A DNA stretch of 64,000 nt from Polyangium jinanense (GTDB taxonomy: Bacteria; Myxococcota; Polyangia; Polyangiales; Polyangiaceae). The position numbers and the translations under genes were made by a program. The number at the start of each line of letters is the position of its first letter. Positions within the stretch are counted from its first letter, which is position 1. Location of the stretch: positions 22,506 through 86,505 of the forward strand of contig NZ_JAGTJJ010000049.1 in NCBI RefSeq assembly GCF_028435365.1. The letters are read 5' to 3'. Below, piece after piece: positions 25,625 to 33,640 of this stretch. The notes below the pieces were generated by a model. The model ran no database searches, was not told the origin of the DNA, and worked only from the letters and a program-made list of their open reading frames with translations.

Positions 25625-27475
25625 TCACTTGGGCTGGAAATAGCGCCCGACCTGCTCGCGGTACTCCTCGGGCACATCGCTCCGCTCGATCGCCCCGAGC
25701 TCCCCCGCCGCGGCCTGCCCGAGCGCGCCTGTCCCCTGGATGTTCGCCGATTCACCCGCTCGCCCCGAAGTCCGTCCCATGACGAGCCCCGGCATGGGCT
25801 TGCCCTTGTTGATCGGGCCGGTTGCGCGGGCCTTCATGCCGGGACCGTCGACCACGCCGGTCTGGCCCTTGTGATCGCCCGGCCCGCCGCCCTCGCTGTG
25901 ACCGGCGAACGGCTGCCCCTCGTCCTTGCCGCCGGATCCGGGGCTCCCATTGCTGCCGCCGGGCTTCTCGCCGGCCTTGTTCCCGGGCTTGTTCCCCGGA
26001 CCTTGCCCCGGCACGGGCACCGGCATCGGCGCGCCGAGTTGCCCCTCGGCTTCGCCCAGGCCCTTCTGCGCGTCGTCCAGCCGCTTCTGCCGCTCGCCCT
26101 CTTCGCTGCCCTCGGGCTCGGGCTCGGCCATCTTCTTGAGCTCCTCGGCGAGCCGCTTCTGGCCCTCCTCGGATTCGAGCTCCTCGGCGAGCTCTTGCAG
26201 TTGCTCCTTGCTCGGCCCCTCGCCCGGCGCCTCTTCGCCGTTCATCTCGGCGGCGCGCTTCTTCATGTTCTCGGCGAGCCGCTTACGCTCCTCGGGCGTG
26301 AGCTTGCCCAGCGCCTCTTCGAGCTTCTCCGCGAGCTTCTGCTGCTCCTTGCCGCCGGCCTTGCCGCTGTCGAGATCCTTCAGCGCTTCCTTCGCGTCCT
26401 CGGACAAGCCCTCGCCGAGGGCCTTGCCGAGCTCCTTCAGCTTCTCGTTCTTCTTGGCCATCTCTTCGAGGCGCTTCTTCTGCTCCTCGAGCGCCTTCGC
26501 CACGTCCGGCGCGTTTTGCTTGCGCGCGGCCTCGGCGGCCTCTTCGAGTGTCTTCTTCGCGCGATCGCGGTCCTCTTTTTCGAGCTTGTTCGCGAGGTTC
26601 TCCATCGCGTCGTCGAACGAGACGAGATCACGATCGCCGAGCGCCTTCGCCGCGTCCTTGAGGTCGGGGTTCTCCGCGAGCTTGCCGAGCGCGCTCTCCA
26701 AGCCCTGACGCTGCTCGCCGTCGCCGAGCGAGAGCCGCTCGGCCGTGATCGCGTCCTTGAGCTTTCCGATCTCGGCCTGCGCCTCGCGCTTCTCCATGCC
26801 CTCCCGGAGTTTTTCGCGCAGCTTCTTCGCGTCCTCGGCGATCTTGTCGAGGCGCTTCCTCTGGGCGTCGTCGCGCGCGTTCGCGTTCGCGAGGTCGATG
26901 ATCTTGTCGAGCCCCTTGATGTCCGCGAGCTTGACCTGCTCGGCGCCCGGCGGCGGCGCGGGCGGCGGCGGGAGCGCGGGCAGCGGGAGCAGCGACATGT
27001 AGCCGATCGCCGCGAGCCCGAGCGGAATCGCGAGGTGATACGCCCGAACGAACCGCGGGCGCGCATCCTTCGGGTTTGCCTTTTCGAGCACCGTCGTCGC
27101 TTGCGAGAGCACGACCGCGCGCGCCGGATCGTCACGCTCGTCCTCGCGGTCGAGCTCGATCGCCGTGGAGATCGACTCCTTGCCGCCGAGGCGCCCGTCC
27201 AGGTACAGCGCGACGTCTTCATCCCGCCAGCGCCTCCGGCGGGCCACGATCGCGCCGGCCGCCGCGCCGAGCGCGCCGCCCGCGGCCATCCACGGCCGGA
27301 ACGCCCCGTGCCGCGTCTGCCAAGCCGCCGCGGCCGCGCCTGCGCCGAGCACGAGGCCGATCGCCGCGCCCGAAAGCATCCGTTCGAGCGCGAGCCGCCG
27401 CCGCACGCGACCGGAAAAACGCCGGAACGCGTCGCGGAAGGAGCGATCCGTGGGGGAAGGCGGGCGCTTGCTCAT
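25625..27475 (-). CDS. Coiled-coil membrane protein (DUF4175-like)
   Basis: 616 residues. Three N-terminal hydrophobic segments (about 34-52, 60-77 and 144-162) are followed by a Pro-rich hinge, then about 300 residues of highly charged Lys/Glu/Ala coiled coil (KKLREKLREGMEKREAQ...). A Gly/Pro/Asn-rich low-complexity tail follows. The start is the ATG at 27475. The arrangement resembles DUF4175-type proteins that lead MoxR operons in proteobacteria. It is probably an inner-membrane scaffold with a long periplasmic or cytoplasmic coil. It is the first gene of the operon that continues with MoxR. The family assignment is tentative because no motif is diagnostic. Confidence 0.75.
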   Translation of the reverse strand: MSKRPPSPTDRSFRDAFRRFSGRVRRRLALERMLSGAAIGLVLGAGAAAAAWQTRHGAFRPWMAAGGALGAAAGAIVARRRRWRDEDVALYLDGRLGGKESISTAIELDREDERDDPARAVVLSQATTVLEKANPKDARPRFVRAYHLAIPLGLAAIGYMSLLPLPALPPPPAPPPGAEQVKLADIKGLDKIIDLANANARDDAQRKRLDKIAEDAKKLREKLREGMEKREAQAEIGKLKDAITAERLSLGDGEQRQGLESALGKLAENPDLKDAAKALGDRDLVSFDDAMENLANKLEKEDRDRAKKTLEEAAEAARKQNAPDVAKALEEQKKRLEEMAKKNEKLKELGKALGEGLSEDAKEALKDLDSGKAGGKEQQKLAEKLEEALGKLTPEERKRLAENMKKRAAEMNGEEAPGEGPSKEQLQELAEELESEEGQKRLAEELKKMAEPEPEGSEEGERQKRLDDAQKGLGEAEGQLGAPMPVPVPGQGPGNKPGNKAGEKPGGSNGSPGSGGKDEGQPFAGHSEGGGPGDHKGQTGVVDGPGMKARATGPINKGKPMPGLVMGRTSGRAGESANIQGTGALGQAAAGELGAIERSDVPEEYREQVGRYFQPK

Positions 27476-27547
27476 GGCAGCTTACTTTTACCTTTTGCCA
27501 GGCCGCGGCGCCACGGCAGCGAGGCTCATGCCACGGTGTTCGGGCGC

Positions 27548-28282
27548 TCAGCCCGTTCCGCCTTGTCCCTTCGGGGGCTCTTCTCCGCCAGTCTTCCTTT
27601 TGGCGCGCCGCGCGGAGAGCTCGTCGAAGAGCCCGAACACCCGGCTTTCGAGGTCGCGCGGCAGGCTCGCGTGGAGCTCGATTTCGTCGCGCGCGGCTTC
27701 GCGGAACCGATGGAGGAGCTTGATCGTCGATTTGCGGAGCTGGTTGTTCTTCCCGTCGTTCTGGGCGTCCGCCTCCGCGGAAGCGCGCGCGGAGAGGAGC
27801 TTTCCGATCGTATCGCCCGCGCCGACGAACCCTGTGGCCCAGTCATGGAGCGTCTTGCCATCCGGCAGCGGGAGCGATTGCAGATCGGGCTCGAGGTCGG
27901 CGAGCTTGGGTCGGTTCTTTTTCGCGGCGGCGGCTTCTTCGGCATAAGAATCGGCGAGGAGGCTGCGTCTCGGCAGCAATGCCTCGCGGATGCGCCTGGC
28001 GGCGGCGCGGGTCGCCTCGGAGACGTCGGGCGCGTGGAGGAGGGCCTCGGTATAATCCCAGAGGGCGCCGCCGAAGCCGTCGTGAAGGGAATCGGCCTCG
28101 GCGAGCTCGTCGGCGAGCGCGCGGCCCGCGAGGGCCGGCGCGAGGGCCTCGATGGCGGCATATTGGATCAGGATCTGAGGGAGGTAGACCTGGCTGCAAA
28201 CGAGCAGCGTGAGGTTCGGCTTGCGGTCGGTGAGGAGATCGCGCAGGCCGATATCGAGGTCGCCGAGGGTCAGGTTTCGCAT
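27548..28282 (-). CDS. Helical protein of unknown function
   Basis: A 244-residue, mostly alpha-helical soluble protein with no signal peptide, no membrane segment and no motif I recognise. The N-terminus (MRNLTLGDLDIGLRDLLTD) and the following helices have an even Leu/Ala pattern, and the end is basic with a disordered tail (KRKTGGEEPPKGQGGTG). The ATG at 28282 is selected because sequence further upstream is low-complexity and Pro/Arg-rich. It lies 72 bases upstream of the coiled-coil gene on the same strand and may be the first gene of the MoxR operon. It is probably a real gene because codon third positions are GC-rich throughout. Confidence 0.6.
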   Translation of the reverse strand: MRNLTLGDLDIGLRDLLTDRKPNLTLLVCSQVYLPQILIQYAAIEALAPALAGRALADELAEADSLHDGFGGALWDYTEALLHAPDVSEATRAAARRIREALLPRRSLLADSYAEEAAAAKKNRPKLADLEPDLQSLPLPDGKTLHDWATGFVGAGDTIGKLLSARASAEADAQNDGKNNQLRKSTIKLLHRFREAARDEIELHASLPRDLESRVFGLFDELSARRAKRKTGGEEPPKGQGGTG

Positions 28283-28619
28283 GAGGAGCGCAGGATCGGG
28301 TCGGGAGGTCGGAGCCGTCAAGGGATATGAGCGGGAGCACATCGGAAGGGTGCCTGTCGGTGATGGGCGAGGACGCGCTCGGGGGGTTGGGGCCGCGTGG
28401 GGTTCATCGGGGAGGAGGGGGACGGCGGGGGAAGAGGCCACGCGGGTCATCCGGCATGAGGGGCGCGAGGGGTTCGGGGGGCATGCGGGTCATCCGGCAT
28501 GAGGGGCGCGAGGGGTTTGGGGGGCCTTGGGGTCATGGGTGAGGACGAGGGCGAGGGGTGGACGGGCCTTTCGTGCTCTGCTGTGTGATTCTTCCAACCG
28601 ATCCTGCGGCTCTGTTCCT
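28283..28619. other. Gene-free stretch with a 43-bp tandem duplication
   Basis: About 340 bases between the start of the 244-residue protein and the stop of the immunity-like gene. It is G-rich on the plus strand and contains one duplicated 43-base unit (annotated separately). I see no convincing promoter, terminator or small gene in the remainder. Confidence 0.6.
28443..28528 (+). repeat. Tandem 43-bp direct repeat, two copies
   Basis: The unit beginning CGGGTCATCCGGCATGAGGG occurs at 28443-28485 and again at 28486-28528. The copies match for the first 32 bases, then differ at one position and again at the last few. It is non-coding and G-rich on this strand. Confidence 0.85.
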
Positions 28620-29771
28620 CTACCTCCGGATCCCCAGCAGATTCAGCGCATCTGCCCAGAGTTGCCAGAGCGTGCGGTAAGGGTGGGTCGCGAGGAGGAC
28701 GCCCCCATTCGGCAGCCTGCGGACGTGATAAGGCGCATGGTGCTTGAGGAACTGCACGTGCGTCCCGTCGGGCCAATAAATCTCGCTCGTAGCCCCGCCT
28801 TTTTCTTTGGCTTCGGTCATCGCGCGCGCAATGGCTTCCGCGTCGCGCCAGTCCTGATCGGGGACCGCTGAAGCCTCCAGCGCTTCCAGGAGCACGACCG
28901 GCGGCAGCTGGAGCGCCGCGAGGACCTCTTCGCGGCTCAGCTCAACGTCCGTCGGCAGCCTCTTCCGCGCCCCGCGACGAACTGCCCCCGGATGCAGGGG
29001 CCAACCGAGCTTCGTGTTCGTCGCTTCCATGTCTAGGACGATATGCTCGCCCCGATGCTTGGCGTTGGTCGCGATGCCGATGCGCGTCCCCTTAGGCGTC
29101 GCCTCGATGCGCGCCGCGAGCGCATCCATGGGGAGCCCCGCGATGTACTCGATTCGTTCACCTTCATGGATGTACATCCACGAAAGCACGAGATCACGGG
29201 CAACGTTACCATCGAGGTGGTACGTCCCAGCGATCTCCAGGGGGGCATACCAGCGTCCGGAGGAGATGCACCCGGTTGTCACGCGTTTGCTCTCGTCCGG
29301 CGAGCACACGCAGAGGAGGGCGTGTTCGCACATCCGTTGATGGTACATGGCGACGTACGCGGCCTCGGCAGCCGGCGAACGCTCCCCGTCTGGGAGGACG
29401 AACTCGAAGCAACGCATCTCTTCGGGGGATGGGAAATCTTGCCAGTCTCCACCCAGGAGCACCTCGGGTTTCCACCTCCCGACGTTGTAGTCAACCCCGT
29501 GACACTGCATGCGCAGCCAAAACTGCTCGCCCGACGCGCCGCGCCCCGTACCCCACAGCAACGCTGCCGATTTTCGAGTGAACTTCTCCCGAAGGATCTC
29601 CACGACCTCCGCTACAGGGACATCATCCCAGCCGGTCCAGCGGGGACGACCTGGCGTCGGTGGCTCCGGGCGGCAATACGCATCCGCCCCCATGAGCGCA
29701 AGGACTGCCGCAATGAAGGCGTCCACCTTGGCAGACTCCTCGCACCATGCGTGAAACGCCACCTCGCTCAT
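28620..29771 (-). CDS. Probable immunity protein for adjacent pre-toxin
   Basis: 383 residues, cytoplasmic, with no signal peptide and no family I recognise. It contains an even mix of charged and aromatic residues (WCEESAKVDAF, RWTGWDD, WFLRM-type stretches) typical of polymorphic-toxin immunity proteins. The evidence is context: the ATG overlaps the toxin gene stop by 4 bases (ATGA), it is the last gene of the unit, and its codon third positions are less GC-rich than elsewhere, like the toxin C-terminus. If correct, it would neutralise the nuclease-like domain in the producing cell. It is not a short SitI-type protein, since it is much longer. No alternative function is suggested by motifs. 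Confidence 0.55.
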   Translation of the reverse strand: MSEVAFHAWCEESAKVDAFIAAVLALMGADAYCRPEPPTPGRPRWTGWDDVPVAEVVEILREKFTRKSAALLWGTGRGASGEQFWLRMQCHGVDYNVGRWKPEVLLGGDWQDFPSPEEMRCFEFVLPDGERSPAAEAAYVAMYHQRMCEHALLCVCSPDESKRVTTGCISSGRWYAPLEIAGTYHLDGNVARDLVLSWMYIHEGERIEYIAGLPMDALAARIEATPKGTRIGIATNAKHRGEHIVLDMEATNTKLGWPLHPGAVRRGARKRLPTDVELSREEVLAALQLPPVVLLEALEASAVPDQDWRDAEAIARAMTEAKEKGGATSEIYWPDGTHVQFLKHHAPYHVRRLPNGGVLLATHPYRTLWQLWADALNLLGIRR

Positions 29772-31945
29772 ATCTCCACCACTCGAACGAAGAGGTTCGG
29801 CCTGCCGGGCATGGTGACGGTCTGCCCGTCACCATTCCGCAAGTAGCCATCCTTCACACTGAAGTTATCCTTGAGCTTCGCGCCTGATGGCTTGATGATC
29901 TGGACCCGTTCCACGTCGTGAGCCAAGTTGTACTCCGACACCTTCTTCATGGCGTTCTCCAACTGATCAACGGCGTGTTTCGCGTCCACCGCACCGTCCA
30001 CGGATACGACCCCTTTAGCCTCGCTCAACACCAGCCTTTTTTCTTTGGTCACCGACACGAAGTCTGGGGCCAGCCCGTCTTTGCTATAAGGCTTGGAGTT
30101 CTTCGGGATCTTCAGTACGTCTCGCACCCCATCGTCCCCCACGCCTAGCATCTGGTGTCCCTTGTCCTTCATCAAGTAGAGACCGGCCTTCTTCTCAAAG
30201 TCGTTGATCAGACCGGTCGACACGGAACCCCGCGTCGCGAGGTTCTTGTACTCGTTGATCTTACTCGCCCGGAGCGCCTGGGCAAACTCCTCCCCGAGGT
30301 TCAGCACGCCAGCCGCGACAATCTTCGCCCCCGGCTTGACCCCGGCCGCCTTGATCCCCGCCCAAGCCTTCGTGATCTGCCCGAACCCGAACCCCACCCC
30401 CGAGAAGATCCGCTCCTCCGTGGACAGATCCTTCCCCCCGGGCAAACAGAACAACTTGCCCGTCACCGCCTCGCAGAGGTCGAGCGCCGGCCCCGCATAC
30501 GGCACGAACCCAATCGCAATCCGCGACGATGCATGCACCAGCGTCTGCATCACCTCCGCATACGCCGCCGCCCCTTCCTCGACGAACGACATCGCCCCCG
30601 CGAATGCCCGCACCGTCTCGATGAAGGAACCCTGCTCCGGCCCGAGCACGATCGCCTCCCACACATTGAGGCTCTCCTTCATCTGCTCCGCCATGTCGGC
30701 GAAAGCATTCTTCAAGACGCCATCCACCTGCGCCCGGACATCCGCGGGGATCGGCGAATCCAGAAACCAATCCGACGCATCCATGTACTGCCGCACGAAA
30801 TCCGTGACGCGGATCTGCGCCTGCAAGAACGCGCTCGTCTCCGCCTGGGAAACACTCACCCGCGCGGCCAACGCCTTCTCGATCGCCGCCGTATTCGACC
30901 GCCACGCCCGCACGTTCGTCACGAAGTCCCCGCGCAGGATCACCTTGCCGCCCTGCACATCCTGCGACAGCGCCTCGATCACCGCATCCGCATACGCCGC
31001 ATAAGGATCCTTCCCCGGCTCGAACGCCCCCGCCGAGCCCGAGACGTCGGGCACCTCGACCCACGGCACCTCCGACGACGTCAGCGAATACTCGAACGGA
31101 TCGTCCGGCGAAAACCCGGCCGCCCGCGCCTCCCCCGTCACCAGATCCGCCACCGCGTCCGCCTGCGCGCCGAAATGTTCGAGCAGGCTCGCGAGCTCGT
31201 CTTTCAAATCCTGAACGCTCTTCTTCAGATCGGCGAGAAGCTGCTCCAGCGCGGCCCGCGTAGCCTCGTCGACAACGTCTCCATACCGCTCCAGAATCGC
31301 GTCGAGATCCACCTCGCTGATCTCGTCGAGCGGCCGGGACACGAGGTCGTGCAGCTCCGTATCGAGCTGCTGGAGTAGGTCGAGCCGCTCCGCGAGGTTC
31401 GCGGCCTCGGATGCGTGCTCGATGAGCCATTTCCGCTCGGCCGCGATCTCGACCTCCAGGTTCGCGATGTCTCGCGCGAGGGGCGGATTGATCTCCGAAA
31501 GCGAGAGACCGACCTGCGTACTGCCGCTGAAGGCCGTCCCGTCACGCCGGATGTTGAACAGCGGCTTTTGGATCCCGAGCGGGATTGAGACGAGGGTCAC
31601 GAAGTTCTGCTGGTGAACGCAGGTATCGTTGCCCATGGCGTTCTGGGTGCCGAAGGTGAATTCGTTCGTGCCCATGCGGAGGAGCACGGAGTCGAACGGG
31701 GCCTCCGCCACGTTGCTCTTCGGGCCGTTCGGAATCGAAACGTAGGCCCCCGGAACCTCGAAGGTCGCGAGCGGCATCCGGTTCGCGTGGAAATAGGCAC
31801 CGCCGGGGACGTTGAGCCGAGCATCCTCGCAAGAGTTGCTCTCCTGGAGCATCTCCCAGTGAACGCTGTACGGCGTCTCCGCCCGCGCATGCGCAGGCAC
31901 GAGCAGCACGAACACCACGATCCAGAAAATAAGCAAACGGTTCAT
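29768..31945 (-). CDS. Secreted polymorphic toxin with PT-TG and PD-(D/E)XK-like domain
   Basis: 725 residues. A Sec signal peptide (cleavage about HARA-E) is followed by a beta-rich N-terminal domain with several Cys, then a long helical/coiled region (about 150-260) and a helical middle. Residues about 478-525 match the pre-toxin TG domain: FVPYAGPALDLCEAVTGK, then LSTEERIFSG. The C-terminal 150 residues contain APDFVSV (Asp628), then SEAK (Glu642, Lys644), the spacing of a PD-(D/E)XK nuclease core. A toxic endonuclease activity is therefore predicted. GC falls from about 68% (30901-30960) to about 54% (29821-29940) across the toxin end, as in swapped toxin tips. The start overlaps the lipoprotein stop by 4 bases, with a strong GGAGG site. 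Confidence 0.7.
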   Translation of the reverse strand: MNRLLIFWIVVFVLLVPAHARAETPYSVHWEMLQESNSCEDARLNVPGGAYFHANRMPLATFEVPGAYVSIPNGPKSNVAEAPFDSVLLRMGTNEFTFGTQNAMGNDTCVHQQNFVTLVSIPLGIQKPLFNIRRDGTAFSGSTQVGLSLSEINPPLARDIANLEVEIAAERKWLIEHASEAANLAERLDLLQQLDTELHDLVSRPLDEISEVDLDAILERYGDVVDEATRAALEQLLADLKKSVQDLKDELASLLEHFGAQADAVADLVTGEARAAGFSPDDPFEYSLTSSEVPWVEVPDVSGSAGAFEPGKDPYAAYADAVIEALSQDVQGGKVILRGDFVTNVRAWRSNTAAIEKALAARVSVSQAETSAFLQAQIRVTDFVRQYMDASDWFLDSPIPADVRAQVDGVLKNAFADMAEQMKESLNVWEAIVLGPEQGSFIETVRAFAGAMSFVEEGAAAYAEVMQTLVHASSRIAIGFVPYAGPALDLCEAVTGKLFCLPGGKDLSTEERIFSGVGFGFGQITKAWAGIKAAGVKPGAKIVAAGVLNLGEEFAQALRASKINEYKNLATRGSVSTGLINDFEKKAGLYLMKDKGHQMLGVGDDGVRDVLKIPKNSKPYSKDGLAPDFVSVTKEKRLVLSEAKGVVSVDGAVDAKHAVDQLENAMKKVSEYNLAHDVERVQIIKPSGAKLKDNFSVKDGYLRNGDGQTVTMPGRPNLFVRVVEI

Positions 31946-33387
31946 GTCCCCTCCGCGCTGCGCAAAGCGGCATCATGCAAAACGGCAGCACGCTTCACAT
32001 CGCCCGCGGCAAGCTTCGCCGCCGCCGCATCGAGGAGCGCGCCGCCCACCCCTTGCGCCTTCATCGTCGAAAGCCCCGTCTGGATGAGCCCCGGCAACGT
32101 CGTCGCGCGGTACGTCGCCGCCGCCTTGAAATGCGGACGCATCTCCGCGCAGCCGGACTCACGCCACGACGACGAGGGCAACTCGCAGAGCGGGCGCATC
32201 TGCAAGAAGGCCGTGACCTCGTCGTATCGTTTCGCGAGGTAAGGGAGCGATAGCTTCACGCCTTGGGGCGGCGCCTGCTCGAACGCGAGCACCTGCGCCT
32301 CCGCGCTCTCCTGGAAGGTCGCCTCCGCCTTCGCGATCTTCGCCTCCGCCACCGTGTCCCGCACGGATTGGATTTCGTCGAGCAATTGCAGCGCTTGCCT
32401 GCGCATGGCGATCCCGAAGAGGAGCGACATCGCCGCCCGGTCGCTCCTGGCAATACGTCGATCGACATACCCGAGCATCGCGTGGATCGAGCGCTGCGCC
32501 CCGGAGGTCATGTCCGGGCTCTGCGCGCCATGCGTGACCATGAAATCCGCGTGCGGCGCGAGCGCCTCCTGCGACGTGACCTCGAATTGGGTGATTTCCG
32601 CAGAGAGCTTCATCGCCCGGAGGGCCATTTCCTGCGGCCCCGCGCTCGCGTCATGCGCCGCTTCGAGGATCGCCGTCTCGATCGCATCGAGCTCGGTCAC
32701 GGTCGCCGTCGACGCCTTCGCCGCGAGCTTCGTGTACGTAGTAAGCTCCCCGGACTCCGTCTTCCGATATGCCGCGAAGTCCGCTGCGAGATCCGCATAG
32801 GCCGCCGACAGCGGCCCGACATCGAGCGACACTTGATCGAGCACGCCCTGCACGGCGCCCATCGAAAGCTTATCCGCGGCGATCTCCGCGACGAGCGGGT
32901 CCTTTTCGGCGGCGCCCTTCGACGCGAGCGCCTCCTTGAACCTCCCCACGGCATCGATCGGCTCTTCCGAAAGGATTTCATTTTGCCGGATGCGCGCCGA
33001 CCCGAGCGCGTTCCTCAGCGGACCCGGCGCCATGCTCGCTTTGTAGGACTCTGCGCACCGCTCCTCGTCGCGCACATACCCGAGGGCCTGCTCGATATCC
33101 CCGAGCCACCGATCCATATCGCGCGGGCTTGTCACCAGCGTGTCGAGGGTCATCCCCTCCGGCCGCTCGGCCCACATCTGGATGGGCCGAGATCCATGCG
33201 CCGCCGCTTGGTTCCACGCGCTCGCGGGCCCCTCGCTCGACGAGACGCAATACTCGCCGCCTGCCACAGGCGATGCGCAAATACGGCCGTGCCCTTCGTC
33301 CTCCCCGAACGACCCCAAACACCCAGGCAACACGACGCCCGGCGCCGCGACGACGAGCGCCGCGACGAGGTAATCCCCTCGCCTCAT
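31942..33387 (-). CDS. Helical lipoprotein preceding pre-toxin
   Basis: 481 residues. A signal peptide ending in VLPGC (Cys23) makes this a lipoprotein. The mature protein is almost entirely alpha-helical, with long Ala/Glu/Gln-rich amphipathic helices (for example AKIAKAEATFQESAEAQVLAFEQ) and no enzymatic motif. The ATG at 33387 has GGAGGGG 7 bases upstream. It overlaps the toxin gene by 4 bases, so it is made stoichiometrically with it. An outer-membrane lipoprotein that helps deliver or display the toxin is a reasonable guess. It recalls the SitB position in the myxobacterial sitBAI lipoprotein-toxin operons, but no sequence relation can be claimed. Confidence 0.7.
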   Translation of the reverse strand: MRRGDYLVAALVVAAPGVVLPGCLGSFGEDEGHGRICASPVAGGEYCVSSSEGPASAWNQAAAHGSRPIQMWAERPEGMTLDTLVTSPRDMDRWLGDIEQALGYVRDEERCAESYKASMAPGPLRNALGSARIRQNEILSEEPIDAVGRFKEALASKGAAEKDPLVAEIAADKLSMGAVQGVLDQVSLDVGPLSAAYADLAADFAAYRKTESGELTTYTKLAAKASTATVTELDAIETAILEAAHDASAGPQEMALRAMKLSAEITQFEVTSQEALAPHADFMVTHGAQSPDMTSGAQRSIHAMLGYVDRRIARSDRAAMSLLFGIAMRRQALQLLDEIQSVRDTVAEAKIAKAEATFQESAEAQVLAFEQAPPQGVKLSLPYLAKRYDEVTAFLQMRPLCELPSSSWRESGCAEMRPHFKAAATYRATTLPGLIQTGLSTMKAQGVGGALLDAAAAKLAAGDVKRAAVLHDAALRSAEGT

Positions 33388-33511
33388 CTGGAAACCCCTC
33401 CTGCGATGAGCTGTGGCCCATCTATCAGGAGGACGAACGGGTCGGGCAAGACAAAAGACAAAGAGCGCGGATGTTGTCTGTCCGGCTCACGGCCCAGCGG
33501 GGAACGGTCGC

Positions 33512-33554
33512 GGGGGTGAGGCACCCCCTCTCCCCCCGAGAGTTTTGTCTCGGG
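33512..33554. other. Two adjacent hairpins in divergent intergenic region
   Basis: GGGGGT-GAGGC-ACCCCC (33512-33528) and CCCGAGA-GTTTTG-TCTCGGG (33535-33554) lie between the divergent toxin-operon lipoprotein and the 1148-residue ATPase gene. They could form in the 5' leader of the ATPase transcript or act as attenuators. Neither has a T-run of terminator quality. Confidence 0.3.
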
Positions 33555-33640
33555 AGCTGAATCGCCTCCAAACCCTCGCCGGGCGAGGCGCCCCCCGTGG
33601 TAGGCTTTGCGCGCTCGCCCCGCGGCGCGCTCGATACTCC

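Noticed and set aside
33413..33640. N-terminal extension of the large ATPase into the intergenic hairpins
   Set aside because: No methionine near a ribosome site. The hairpins would be translated and the extension has no protein-like features.
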